NCBI GenBank assembly: GCA_029260655.1 | Contig: JAJDCU010000021.1 | Coordinates: forward strand, 90,438 to 154,437 | Length of the DNA stretch: 64,000 nucleotides | Direction: 5' to 3' | Origin: Phycisphaeraceae bacterium | Lineage (GTDB): Bacteria; Planctomycetota; Phycisphaerae; Phycisphaerales; Phycisphaeraceae | In this document: positions 53,493-63,906 of the stretch, piece after piece | How positions within the stretch are numbered: position 1 is the first letter of the stretch | How the letters are laid out: every line of letters starts with the position of its first letter | Made by a program: the position numbers and the translations under genes | The notes under the pieces: model-generated | What the model was told of the DNA's origin: nothing | Seen by the model: only the letters and a program-made list of their open reading frames with translations | Database searches by the model: none

Positions 53493-54265
53493 TTGCGGTT
53501 CCAGAAAATATGGGTTGAATAACACGCTGCTTCAAACAAGATCGGTATTGTCTTGGGGCAGCTCTATACAAAACACCCGGTTGGCACACCGCACCACGAC
53601 CCACCTCCCAGTCGCAGTCTACTATTACACTTATTCTATCTGCAAAGTTTAGACCGAATAGGAAGAAACCAATAACGCGATCGAAATAGGGGATTCCCCA
53701 TCTGCCCTTCGGATAATAGGCTGTGGCTTAGACACTTGCGTAGAGGTTTGTCTCACTTTTAATGAGCACGCGAGCCGGCATTTTCTCATGTATGAGATAG
53801 CCGGGGATAAAAAGCTGATGCCCCCCCTCCGAAAAACCTGATCCAGAGTTTTCAGAGAATCCCGCCGGTCGCAAACTGGAGGAGACTTCTCGCTGAAGAA
53901 GCAGCTGACCCCTCGGGATCTTTCGTCCAGTGTCTGCGAAAGAACAGTCGGTGAATAAAACACCGCGGGGTACTCGCAGTCTCAACTTTATATAGGCCTG
54001 GCTCTGCCAGTCTTTCGTGACGGTTCACCTGCGCTGAGAGGCCTTCCTCAAGGAGAACCGTCGACCAGGATTGCGACGGAACGCGGAGCCCTATCAATTC
54101 TCGCCGCCAGAAGCGGGGGTTAATAGAGATTGGGGCGTGTCTTGAAGAATGCATACTCGCTCATCGTTGGATCGATTGTCACATAAACACTGGACCAGAA
54201 ATTTCCGGAGAGGGGCAAGGCCAGGGTGACAAATATACTTCCCAACACCTCTTAGCCCACGATCT
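53493..54265 (-). other. Long non-coding leader region upstream of the kor-rnf operon
   Basis: A 773-bp stretch without a convincing gene, somewhat AT-richer than the genes. It contains several perfect stems: TCTTTCG/CGAAAGA around 53920-53944, CGGTG/CACCG around 53950-53966, CTGGC-TCT-GCCAG around 53999-54011, and GACGGTTC/GAACCGTC at 54019-54026 and 54055-54062 with a nested TGAG...CTCA. On the minus strand this would be the 5' leader of korA. I compared it with known riboswitches from memory and found no clear match. The operon promoter must be here unless transcription comes through from the lipoprotein genes. Confidence 0.45.
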
Positions 54266-55303
54266 TCAGCCCTTCGCACGCAGCCTTGAGGCGGTTTGGT
54301 CGTTCAGCTCCTGAAGTGTTATCTCGATCAGCATGGTCACGTCATCCTTGGTTGGCGGGAGTAACGTCGACTTCTTGTTCTGAACTTGGACCGTCACGTC
54401 GCGGGGTTCGCCACCATCCACCGGGTCGGCCACGACCGCAACCTCGATCCGGCAGAAGGTATCGAACGTCAACAGTGTGAGCTTGGTTTCGATCTCAAAC
54501 CTGGTCAGATCCACCTTCAGGTAATGGCCCGACACGGACGCTGCGACGGGTGTCAGGGCGGTTTGGACGAGCGTGGCAGGCGGGGGCTGTGCGTGCACGG
54601 CCAAGTCGATCGTGCCATGCCACGGGCTTGGTTCGCCGGACCTGACCAGCCGAAGCACATGGCCCAGCCTGTCCGAATCGGTTAACGGTGCCGGGCGACG
54701 ATCCTTCACCTGAACCTGCGCGCCGAGCACAGAAGACTGTTGGAATGCCTCGAGTGAGGGTCGAAGCGTCCACATGTTCGCTTCATCATGGTTTGGTGTG
54801 TCGATACGCATACCGGCAACCGGCTTGATCAAGCCCTCGGCGGTCAGCGTGATCAGCTCATCGGACGACAGCACAGCCTTTTCACGCAGGGCCTCCTCCC
54901 ATGACTGGAAGGCTTTGGCCGACATGTACTTATGATGAGCCAGCCGCCCGCGATCGTCGAACATGAACATCGCCACGTACGACCTGTCGATCGGGAAGAC
55001 CTCTCCTTGGTAACCACCACCGACCGCCACGTAGCCCCGCGTTACCCGCCAACGATACGCAAGCAGGCGCCCATCCCGCATCACCACGTCCGGATTGCCT
55101 AACTTCAGGAGCACGTCTTTGCGCGTGGGATGGATCGCGATTAGTGCATCGAAGTATGCTTCCTCGATGACGCCACGGCCTTCGAGCACGTTGTGCTCCG
55201 GCGTCAGTATGGCGATGCAGCCGGTGAGTAGAGACACATGCAAAACGACGGTAAGGCATAGCCACCGCTTCTGAAAGGCCCGTTGCCATGATCTGCTGGT
55301 CAT
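54266..55303 (-). CDS. Lipoprotein with BamE-like N-terminal domain
   Basis: A 345-residue predicted lipoprotein with lipobox LLTGC near residue 29. Residues ~55-115 (HPTRKDVLLKLGNPDVVMRDGRLLAYRW ... FMFDDRGRLAHHKYM) follow the BamE/SmpA/OmlA pattern (split here), in which a helix and Gly-Asn-Pro lead to strands. The C-terminal 200 residues are beta-rich and unmatched; they end in ASRLRAKG. The start overlaps the stop of the smaller upstream lipoprotein gene by 4 bp (ATGA), so the two are made together. Possibly an outer-membrane assembly or envelope-maintenance protein. Confidence 0.68.
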   Translation of the reverse strand: MTSRSWQRAFQKRWLCLTVVLHVSLLTGCIAILTPEHNVLEGRGVIEEAYFDALIAIHPTRKDVLLKLGNPDVVMRDGRLLAYRWRVTRGYVAVGGGYQGEVFPIDRSYVAMFMFDDRGRLAHHKYMSAKAFQSWEEALREKAVLSSDELITLTAEGLIKPVAGMRIDTPNHDEANMWTLRPSLEAFQQSSVLGAQVQVKDRRPAPLTDSDRLGHVLRLVRSGEPSPWHGTIDLAVHAQPPPATLVQTALTPVAASVSGHYLKVDLTRFEIETKLTLLTFDTFCRIEVAVVADPVDGGEPRDVTVQVQNKKSTLLPPTKDDVTMLIEITLQELNDQTASRLRAKG

Positions 55304-55617
55304 CGGCTCACCACGACGCTGTGTTCACGTACAACGTCGCCCTCACCGAACACGGTAACCAGATGGTACTGCTTAATCTTCGTACCCGTCGTGTCGGTGG
55401 GCGTATCGAGCACATAGACGAATATGCGATCACTTTCATACCGGCCTTGTGGCTGGCCAAGCTCCAACAGCACCTGTTGACGCGTGGTTCGACCGTCCTC
55501 AAGGAATCCGATGCGCTTATCCAGAAGCTCTAGCGTGTCTATCTGCTGAATCTCGGGCGTGCAGGCCGTCAGCCAGGCCACGATTAACAAGCCGAGCATG
55601 GAATGTGACGTGTGCAT
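55300..55617 (-). CDS. Small BamE-like lipoprotein
   Basis: A 105-residue predicted lipoprotein with lipobox WLTAC near residue 19. DKRIGFLEDGRTTRQQVLLELG-QPQGRYE resembles the BamE/OmlA helix-turn (TxxQVxxxLGxP), followed by strands RIFVYVLDT and YHLVTVFGEGDVV. It is about the length of a bare BamE domain. It overlaps by 4 bp the larger BamE-like lipoprotein downstream; the pair may act as partners. No catalytic function is expected. Confidence 0.68.
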   Translation of the reverse strand: MHTSHSMLGLLIVAWLTACTPEIQQIDTLELLDKRIGFLEDGRTTRQQVLLELGQPQGRYESDRIFVYVLDTPTDTTGTKIKQYHLVTVFGEGDVVREHSVVVSR

Positions 55618-55953
55618 GGGCCACTCAAGGGCCTAAGAAAGATCACCGAACAAATGTTCTTTACCTTTGCCGGAACAATGCCAATCCGACATTTCCCATC
55701 CGACCACACCCCGACTGCCCCGTGCAGGTCCCACCCGACATATAAAGGATCGACGTCTTAGGACCATTCGATATGATATCGATATCGCGGTCGGCTATCC
55801 AAGGATCTCGCCGCCCGAGGCTTGGCCCCAGCCGACCGCCGGGGCCTTAGCGCGATAGAGTAATGGCTGTCCGTATGGCCCCATCAGACATGTGAAAGAG
55901 AAAGGAATTAAGGCCGCTATTTAGGGCGCAAGTGCCCTGACGGGCTGGGATCT
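55618..55953 (-). other. Non-coding chromosomal flank with a 12-bp palindrome
   Basis: Between the small lipoprotein gene and the left end of the island. A perfect palindrome GATATCGATATC stands at 55775-55786, within a longer alternating stretch; it could be an operator of the lipoprotein operon. AGGGC-GCAAGT-GCCCT near 55922-55939 may be the original terminator of tRNA-Ser, now separated from it by the island. No gene is seen. Confidence 0.4.
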
Positions 55954-56012
<59 letters not shown>

Positions 56013-56022
<10 letters not shown>

Positions 56023-56201
56023 ACCAAACCACTAAGTCTTGTAGTAGCGATACTTATAAATCGGGCTCCGAAAACTGGGCGTCGTACTGGGCGTCGGCGG
56101 TCGAAAACCACCCCGAGCTTGCCGCGATACTGGAAGCCTGGCCGACCCTGCCCGAGCCCGTCCAGGCCGGGATCTTGGCGATGATCGACGCGACACGATA
56201 G
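56013..56201 (+). pseudogene. In-frame 3' continuation of the integrase gene, detached by integration
   Basis: Reading the left core copy in the same frame as the integrase reads the right copy, the frame stays open for 62 more codons after TTTAGC and ends at TAG 56199-56201. It encodes an acidic, protein-like tail (NWASYWASAVENHPELAAI, AWPTLPEPVQAGILAMIDAT). In the excised circle the integrase would therefore end with this 62-residue tail instead of the 19 residues (ending QMRLARHL) it has when integrated. It has no start of its own. I recall similar ENxPELxxxxxAWPxL endings in planctomycete recombinases, but cannot check this here. Confidence 0.7.
56075..56095 (+). repeat. Candidate integrase arm-type sites, left arm
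   Basis: CTGGGCGTC occurs at 56075-56083 and again at 56087-56095, direct repeats with 12-bp period. The same pair, in the same orientation and with the same period, stands at 63450-63458 and 63462-63470 left of the right core. Paired direct repeats flanking the core on both sides are what arm-type sites of lambda-like integrases look like. No binding data exist. Confidence 0.5.
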
Positions 56202-56246
56202 CCCGACCGGCTTGGCAACTCGGCGGCATTCAATCAGAATGGCCTC

Positions 56247-59200
56247 ATGCCAACTTCCGCCGGATCATCGGGGGTTCTGACCCCGGCTCAATTTGTCGCC
56301 AAGTGGAAGCCTACCGAGCTTTCCGAGCGGGCGGCCAGTCAAGAGCACTTCATCGACCTATGCCGGATGCTCGGCCAGCCAACACCTGCCGAACACGATT
56401 CGACCGGGGCCGAGTACGCCTTTGAAAAAGGCGTCGTGGTATCGGCCGGGGCTTCCAAGGGGGCCAAGGGCGACTACGGCTTCGCGGATGTCTGGTGGCG
56501 GGACAAGTTCGGGTGGGAATACAAACGCAGGGGAAAATACAAGGACCTCAAGGAAGCTTACGCTCAACTCTGCCAGTATCGCGAGGCGTTGGGCAACCCG
56601 TACTTGTTGGTGGTGTCGGACATCGCACGCACCGAAATACACACCAACTTCACCGGCACCGCCAAACAGGTTCACGTTATCGAGCTTGAAGACCTGGCCG
56701 AGCCCAAAAACGTCGACTTGCTTCGGCGGGTGTTCACCGACCCCCAATCATTCAAGCCGACGATCACGCCCGAGACAATCACTAAGGACGTCGCCGAACA
56801 GTTTGGCACGCTGGCCGAAGGGTTGCATAAGCGGGACCACGATCCGCACGAAATAGCCCACTTCCTGATGAAGTGCGTGTTCTGTCTGTTCGCCGAGGAT
56901 GTGGATCTGTTGCCTGACGACTTGTTCAAGCGGACGCTGATCCAGTGGCATGACGACCCGAAGAAACTCACAACCGTTTTGACCAGCCTGTTTGACACCA
57001 TGCGCACCGGCGGAGCCTTCGGCCCAGAGCCGATTGACTGGTTCAACGGTGGGCTGTTCGATGAGTCACCCGCCCTTGAACTGACCAGCCCCGAAATCGG
57101 CGTCCTGATCCTGGCCGCCAAACAGGACTGGGCCAGTGTCGAGCCCGCCATCTTCGGCACGCTGTTCGAGCGCTCGCTCGACCCCGACAAACGCGCCCAG
57201 ATCGGAGCACACTACACAAGTCGAGACGATATTTTGCTCATCGTCGAACCTGTCGTAATGGCTCCGCTGCGGAGCGAATGGGAGACGATCCGAACCGAGT
57301 GCGATGAACTGGCCAAGCAACGGGCTGAGGCGCAGCAACGCCGCCAGAAACGCCAACACGAAAAAGGCGAAGTCAAGCCCGAAACACTGACCAAACGCAT
57401 CACCAAGAAACTACGCGACCTCGATGAGAAGCTAAGCCACCTGCGCATCCTCGACCCGGCCTGCGGCTCGGGGAACTTCCTCTATGTCGCTATCCAACAA
57501 CTGTTGGACCTCGAAAAACAGATCACGACCTACGCCGCCAGCATGGGTGAAGGCATGGTGCCGCACGTTCGACCTACCCAACTGCTAGGCCTCGAACTCA
57601 ACGACTACGCCGCCGAACTTGCACAAGTGGTCATCTGGATCGGCTACCTGCAATGGATGCGCGACAATGGATTTAATGCTCCGCGAGACCCGATCCTCGA
57701 AAACCTGCAAACCATCGAATGCCGTGACGCGATCATTGACCTGTCCGACCCGGAGCACCCCAAACCTGCACACTGGCCCGATGCAGACTTCATCATCGGC
57801 AATCCGCCGTTTCTTGGTGTCCGACTGTTCCGCAAGTACGGTTTGCCAGATGGCTACATCCAAGCGATGTATGACGCATATGATATACCTAATTCCTCGG
57901 ATCTCTGCTGCTATTGGTTTGAACGAGCGAGACAAAGGATTGAGTTCTCAAAGGATCATGGTGGCAAGGGATACGGTCAAGCCCCGATCGGCACAGGCCC
58001 GTATGGAGAATCACCGGCCGATTATGTTCGTGTCGGCTTACTCGCCACCCAGGGCATCCGGGGTGGTGACAACCGAGCATCAATCAAGCGCATCAAGCAG
58101 ACTGGTGACATATTCATGGCTTGGGCGGATCGCAAATGGATACTCGATGGCGCGGCAGTACAGGTGTCAATGGTTGGTTTTGATGATGGCACACAGACGG
58201 ATCGACGCTTCGATGGAGAGGTGGTTGACGCTATCAATCCGAACCTTACTCACGGCGTTGACCTTTCCACCGCTACAACACTGAAAGAGATGGATCATAT
58301 TAGCTTCATGGGCGACACGAAGGTGGGTCCATTCGACATAGACTGGGAAGGTGCTCGGGAGTTGATTGTACAGCCCAATGCCGTCAATAAATCCAATACT
58401 CATGCAGTAAGACCGTGGGTGAACGGGTTGGATATTACACGCCGGAGTCGAGCAGCATGGATAATTGATTTCCCCCCTGGCATGTCGTCAGATGAAGCAA
58501 GTACATACGAAGCCCCATTTGAATATATCTTGGAGCATGTACGACCCATGCGAAAGACTGCCAGATCGGGTGATGCCACGGGCGTACCGTGGTGGATACA
58601 TCAGCGACCGCGACCAGATATGAGAGAGAAGCTGAAGCCACTAGGCAGGTTTATTGCTACGCCGAACCTAACCAAATACCGCTTGTTCACATTCATGCAA
58701 TCGCCAACGCTACCAGACCATCAACTTATCGCCTTTGCACGTTCCGATGATTACTTTTTTGGCGTTCTACACAGTTCTGTACATGAGTTATGGGCATTGC
58801 GACAGGGGACGCAGCTAGAAACCCGCCCACGCTACACCCCAACGTCATGCTTTGAGACATTCGCGTTGCCCTGGCCACCCGGCAAGGAACCTGCAAGCCA
58901 TCCGACATGGCAGCGGATCAGTGAAGCGGCCAAGGAACTCAACGAGCAACGCGAACGGTGGCTTAACCCACCGGAGTGGATCGAGCCGATCACAAAGACG
59001 GTCGATGCGTTAGAGGACTTCGCGGACGTGCCCGAGGATGCCCGGGCGTTGATCCGTGAATCGGCGATCATGGCGACGGCAGCAAAAGACCCAAGGCTAA
59101 AGAAGCGGACACTGACGAACCTCTACAACGAACGGCCAACCTGGCTTATGCTCGCACACGATAAGCTGGATCGTGCCGTGCTGTCGGCCTACGCCGCGAC

Positions 59201-59366
59201 CGACCCGAAAGGCGGCTGGGATGAAGACTGGGCAAAGGTCTGGAAAGACACCGGTACGGGCCAGCCGTTACCGGACAATCACCTCTTGGTCGAACGTCGG
59301 GCCGAAGTGGATCAGTTGGTCCTGGCGAACTTGTTGCGGTTGAATCAGGCAAGGTCGGGGGCGTAG
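56247..59366 (+). CDS. MmeI-like single-chain Type IIL/IIG restriction-modification enzyme
   Basis: A 1039-residue protein combining nuclease, adenine methyltransferase and target recognition. N-terminal nuclease: GDYGFADVWWRDKFGWEYKR (around residues 74-92) fits D-x(n)-ExK. A helical connector (about 190-370) includes AEDVDLLPDDLF and IGAHYTSRDDI. SAM motif I is LDPACGSGNFLYVA near residue 403 and motif IV FIIGNPPFLG near 515 (NPPF of N6-adenine enzymes). The rest is a specificity domain and C-terminal helical bundle. The stretch 57850-58830 (roughly residues 535-860) is much more AT-rich than either end, which suggests that the specificity domain was exchanged. It protects the host from phage and is the cargo of the element. 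Confidence 0.88.
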   Translation: MPTSAGSSGVLTPAQFVAKWKPTELSERAASQEHFIDLCRMLGQPTPAEHDSTGAEYAFEKGVVVSAGASKGAKGDYGFADVWWRDKFGWEYKRRGKYKDLKEAYAQLCQYREALGNPYLLVVSDIARTEIHTNFTGTAKQVHVIELEDLAEPKNVDLLRRVFTDPQSFKPTITPETITKDVAEQFGTLAEGLHKRDHDPHEIAHFLMKCVFCLFAEDVDLLPDDLFKRTLIQWHDDPKKLTTVLTSLFDTMRTGGAFGPEPIDWFNGGLFDESPALELTSPEIGVLILAAKQDWASVEPAIFGTLFERSLDPDKRAQIGAHYTSRDDILLIVEPVVMAPLRSEWETIRTECDELAKQRAEAQQRRQKRQHEKGEVKPETLTKRITKKLRDLDEKLSHLRILDPACGSGNFLYVAIQQLLDLEKQITTYAASMGEGMVPHVRPTQLLGLELNDYAAELAQVVIWIGYLQWMRDNGFNAPRDPILENLQTIECRDAIIDLSDPEHPKPAHWPDADFIIGNPPFLGVRLFRKYGLPDGYIQAMYDAYDIPNSSDLCCYWFERARQRIEFSKDHGGKGYGQAPIGTGPYGESPADYVRVGLLATQGIRGGDNRASIKRIKQTGDIFMAWADRKWILDGAAVQVSMVGFDDGTQTDRRFDGEVVDAINPNLTHGVDLSTATTLKEMDHISFMGDTKVGPFDIDWEGARELIVQPNAVNKSNTHAVRPWVNGLDITRRSRAAWIIDFPPGMSSDEASTYEAPFEYILEHVRPMRKTARSGDATGVPWWIHQRPRPDMREKLKPLGRFIATPNLTKYRLFTFMQSPTLPDHQLIAFARSDDYFFGVLHSSVHELWALRQGTQLETRPRYTPTSCFETFALPWPPGKEPASHPTWQRISEAAKELNEQRERWLNPPEWIEPITKTVDALEDFADVPEDARALIRESAIMATAAKDPRLKKRTLTNLYNERPTWLMLAHDKLDRAVLSAYAATDPKGGWDEDWAKVWKDTGTGQPLPDNHLLVERRAEVDQLVLANLLRLNQARSGA

Positions 59367-59591
59367 GCCTTATTTACGGGTAAATGAGGCAATGTTTGTT
59401 CGCCATATCCCAAGAGCCGTATTGATCGGCGATCACGGCCAAAGTAAGTCCGTGACATACCTCGCCGAAATCGCGGGGTAATTGCGAACTTCCTGCATAT
59501 TTGACACATCATGCAACGTCGTATTTGTCACATGGAAAATATCCTTGTGGGATTTATCCGGGTTTCGGCGTTCGTGTGATATATCGGATTC
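59367..59591 (+). promoter_or_regulatory. Control region upstream of the tandem HTH genes
   Basis: No gene is seen in these 225 bp. TTGACA at about 59499 could be a -35 box, but the -10 at the right distance (TTTGTC) is poor. Two related words, TTTGACACAT and TTTGTCACAT, stand about 30 bp apart and could bind a regulator. Confidence 0.35.
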
Positions 59592-59816
59592 ATGGAAATA
59601 CATGAAGTCTCATCGTCACTTCTCAACTCGACAGACGCTGCTAAGTATTTAGGGGTCAGCCGAGCCCACTTCTACCGGATGCACAATGCGGGGCGGATTC
59701 CCACACCTGTCCGGTTGGGTGGATGCGTGCGTTGGCGCGTCGATGAACTGAATGCCTGGATCGAAGCGGGGATGCCGAACCGCCAGCGGTGGCAGGTGAT
59801 GAGGGAAGGTGCGTGA
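59592..59816 (+). CDS. AlpA-type HTH protein / excisionase-like (copy 1)
   Basis: A 74-residue MerR-superfamily HTH_17 protein. The helix-turn-helix and wing are in STDAAKYLGVSRAHFYRMHN and RIPTPVRLGGCVRWRVDEL. Proteins like this act as excisionase or as regulators of integrases. It is the first of two tandem copies with the second 168 bp away. It has no recognisable SD; it is preceded by an AT-rich region. DNA binding is expected from the family. Confidence 0.85.
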   Translation: MEIHEVSSSLLNSTDAAKYLGVSRAHFYRMHNAGRIPTPVRLGGCVRWRVDELNAWIEAGMPNRQRWQVMREGA

Positions 59817-59984
59817 TAGAACACGACCCCTTGAACGTAGTTCTGGAATGGCCGGATGGGCAGGGCTGTAAGCCACTTCAAGGACCCCAGTTAAATGCCT
59901 GCCTGTCTCGGCTGAAAATAAAAAATTGAAAATAGTACATGTAGGGTGTCCAGGCTGAGGTCTGGTGTTTGGTAAACAAGAACT

Positions 59985-60212
59985 ATGGAAACACATGCAG
60001 TCTCAACGTTACTGGTGAGTTCGACCGAAGCGGCGAAGTATCTCGGCGTCAGCCGGGCGCACTTCTATCGGATGCACAACGCGGGGAAGATTCCCTTACC
60101 GGTGCGGCTGGGCGGGTGCGTGCGTTGGCGGGTAGATGAGTTGCTCGCTTGGATCGAAGCGGGGATGCCGAACCGCCAGCGGTGGCAAGTGATGAAGGGG
60201 GGTGCAAAATGA
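59985..60212 (+). CDS. AlpA-type HTH protein / excisionase-like (copy 2)
   Basis: A 75-residue paralogue of the preceding gene, sharing AAKYLGVSRAHFYRMHNAG, VRLGGCVRWRVDEL and WIEAGMPNRQRWQVM. Third-codon positions differ widely, so the duplication is not recent. The stop overlaps the start of the zinc-finger gene by 4 bp (ATGA), linking it to the replication genes; copy 1 is not so linked. One copy may regulate excision and the other replication (speculative). Confidence 0.85.
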   Translation: METHAVSTLLVSSTEAAKYLGVSRAHFYRMHNAGKIPLPVRLGGCVRWRVDELLAWIEAGMPNRQRWQVMKGGAK

Positions 60213-60433
60213 CGGTAGAGCCTGCTAAGAGGGTGTATCGGGGCGGCGGGTGGTGGACTACCAAGCGGTGGAACTCGTGCCCGGTCTGTGGTCGATCGGG
60301 CCGATGTAGTATCGCCCGTAGCCGAATTATGGCTATCTGCCATTACGTGCGGGAAGGGGCGATCAAACGCACGACCAACAACGGGTACATGCACCGGATT
60401 GACGGCAAGGGCCCCCAGGGGGTGGGTCGATGA
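60209..60433 (+). CDS. Small zinc-finger protein, primase-type
   Basis: A 74-residue basic protein. The ATG at 60209 overlaps the preceding stop by 4 bp and the stop overlaps the next start by 4 bp. CPVCGRSGRCSIARSRIMAI followed by CHY gives a Cx2Cx5C...C(H) pattern that resembles the zinc ribbon at the N-terminus of phage and plasmid primases. The rest is Lys/Arg/Gly-rich. It is followed by a DUF3987 ATPase, so the two together probably form a primase-helicase split in two polypeptides. Confidence 0.68.
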   Translation: MTVEPAKRVYRGGGWWTTKRWNSCPVCGRSGRCSIARSRIMAICHYVREGAIKRTTNNGYMHRIDGKGPQGVGR

Positions 60434-61947
60434 TGGTCAATAGACCCGAGCAGTCAGCGTTAGCGAGCCTGACCAGTATCGAGCCTTACCGCCCTTTTCC
60501 CTTGGAGGTCTTACCCGCGACGGTAAGACAGTTCATACGCGAGGGGGCCGAATCAATTGGTTGTGACCCGAGCTATATCGCCCTACCGCTGCTGGCGGGT
60601 TTGTCGGCGGCGGTGGGTAATACTCGGCGGATCAGACTCAAAGGTGGTTGGACGGAGCCGTGCAATATCTGGACGGCCGTTATCGGGGAGTCCGGTACAC
60701 ACAAAACCCCGGCACAACGTCTGGCGCTGAACTTCTTACAGGATCGGCAGGCGATAGAGATCGAGCGATACGAGGTCTTGATGGAAGATTACGAAGTCGA
60801 GTTGCCTGAGTATGAAAAATACTTCAAGGCGTGGCAGCGGAGTAAAAATAGTGCCCCGCCGACTAAGCCTGACAAGCCCGCGATGAGGCGGGTCATGTGT
60901 TCTGACGTGACGGTGGAGGCCTTGGCCCCCCTACTGATGGACAACCCACGCGGGCTGCTGCTAATGCGTGATGAGTTGTCGGGGTGGCTCGGATCATTCA
61001 ACGCCTATAAGCCGGGCTCATCGGACGTCTCCCATTGGTTGGAAATGTTCCAAGGCGGGCCGATGACGGTGGACCGCAAGACGGGTGATCGACATACGCT
61101 GTATGTCCCGCGTGCGGCGATGAACATCACCGGCGGGATACAGCCGGAGGCGTTGAGGAAAGCGCTAGGCCGGGATCACTTCGAGAATGGGCTTACCGCC
61201 CGGATGCTGATGGCGATGCCGCCACGTCGGCCTAAGCGGTGGACGGATAGTGAAGTAGGCCCAGCTACCAAAGCGGCGATGGATGGGGTGTTCTCTCGGC
61301 TGTTGGAGTTGGACTTTGCTTCGGATGGTGAGCCGATCGACCTGCCGTTATCTGTGGACGCCCTGGAGGTGTGGGTCGAGTTCTACAACCAACACGCGGC
61401 GGAGCAAGCCATGCTTGTCGGCGACCTGGCGGCGGCGTGGTCGAAGCTAGAGGCATACGCAGCAAGGTTTGCCTTGCTCATTCAGTTGATCCGAGTAGCA
61501 GAGTACGGTCCGACGATGGCCGAGGCGCAAACAATCGACGCGGATAGTGTTCAAGCAGGCGTAGAGCTAGCCCGGTGGTTCGGGCATGAGACTCAGCGGG
61601 TCTATGCCGTGTTGAATGAATCAAGCGAACGGCGAGACATGCGTAAAGCCGTCGAGTTCATCCAAAGGCGTGGCGGGAGTGTGACTGCCCGCGAGCTGAT
61701 GAGGGGTGGTCCATGCTGTAAGTCTGTAGACACAGCTATGGCCATGTTGACACGTTTAGAAACGGACGGAATTGGCAAGTGGAGGCGTGATACGCCGGGG
61801 CCTAAAGGCGGACCGCCTGTAATGCGTTTTTATCTGATGGCTGCTACTGACACTGACAGAACCCTCGTATCTGGCCCATCAGGATCGGTTGTGTCAGTGT
61901 CAGTGAGTCAGGACGAAGCCCAAGCATCGGGCGACGAAGCGGCATAG
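60430..61947 (+). CDS. DUF3987 ATPase (mobile-element replication protein)
   Basis: A 505-residue P-loop protein. Walker A is AVIGESGTHKTPAQRLAL near residue 85, with His in place of the usual Gly before Lys; the Walker-B-like LLLMRDELSGWLGSF near 178 and AMNITGGIQPEALRKALG near 237 are typical of DUF3987 proteins, which replace replicative helicases in many satellites and islands. A winged-helix-like C-terminal region (RRGGSVTARELMRGGPC) follows. It overlaps the zinc-finger gene by 4 bp. Probably supports replication of the excised circle. Confidence 0.82.
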   Translation: MMVNRPEQSALASLTSIEPYRPFPLEVLPATVRQFIREGAESIGCDPSYIALPLLAGLSAAVGNTRRIRLKGGWTEPCNIWTAVIGESGTHKTPAQRLALNFLQDRQAIEIERYEVLMEDYEVELPEYEKYFKAWQRSKNSAPPTKPDKPAMRRVMCSDVTVEALAPLLMDNPRGLLLMRDELSGWLGSFNAYKPGSSDVSHWLEMFQGGPMTVDRKTGDRHTLYVPRAAMNITGGIQPEALRKALGRDHFENGLTARMLMAMPPRRPKRWTDSEVGPATKAAMDGVFSRLLELDFASDGEPIDLPLSVDALEVWVEFYNQHAAEQAMLVGDLAAAWSKLEAYAARFALLIQLIRVAEYGPTMAEAQTIDADSVQAGVELARWFGHETQRVYAVLNESSERRDMRKAVEFIQRRGGSVTARELMRGGPCCKSVDTAMAMLTRLETDGIGKWRRDTPGPKGGPPVMRFYLMAATDTDRTLVSGPSGSVVSVSVSQDEAQASGDEAA

Positions 61948-62180
61948 AGGCTGCAGGGGAGTAATCCAGTAACGGGGGTATCGGCAAAGCGTTATGGGAA
62001 AAGGTTTCGGGAGTAGGTTTGGGGTGGGCATTTAAGGGATAATGGCGTGGAGAAACAGGTAAGGCTAACTGCGATCCGGGTTTCGTAACCGGGTATCGCG
62101 GTTCACGGGCGGGTTTAATACCCCCTGTCGAGTTTCTAAACAGGTTCGGGGTAATTCGAGAAGATACGAGGTAAAATCAG
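61948..62180 (+). other. Non-coding stretch before the integrase gene
   Basis: These 233 bp hold a hairpin GCGATCCGGGTT...AACCGGGTATCGC at about 62068-62096 and the end of the replication operon. It is probably a terminator plus the integrase promoter; no good -35/-10 pair is seen. GAGGTAAAATCAG precedes the integrase ATG. Confidence 0.35.
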
Positions 62181-63710
<1,530 letters not shown>

Positions 63711-63906
63711 AAGGCGCCCAGCGACGTCGGCAAGGGGGCATTGTAGCCGGTGTGAGCTAGGGCTCAAGGTGGGCAGTTTGCGGGCGTTATGATCCGGACG
63801 ATGAGCCAAGCGATCACGGCCGGTGCGGTGACAGGTCTGGCGGAAGCATCTGGACGGGGTGTGAAGAACCGGCTGAAATGATGATCGTAAGCGGTGTGAC
63901 AGGCAA
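63711..63906. other. Spacer between two tRNA genes
   Basis: No gene with coding character is seen between tRNA-Ser and tRNA-Met (the upstream region of tRNA-Ser on the minus strand is here). Confidence 0.4.

Noticed and set aside
53649..53963. 104-codon minus-strand frame in the kor-rnf leader
   Set aside because: Composition is not protein-like and it runs through several perfect stem-loops; no start context.
53990..54070. Resemblance to a c-di-GMP-I (GEMM) riboswitch on the minus strand (CGAAAG ... GCAGAGCC ... GGCCUA)
   Set aside because: The P2 helix does not form and the GAACCGTC arm pairs better with GACGGTTC; conserved nucleotides are missing.
56247..59366. BREX PglX or DISARM methylase
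   Set aside because: A nuclease motif is present at the N-terminus in the same chain and no other BREX/DISARM genes are nearby; MmeI-like architecture fits better.
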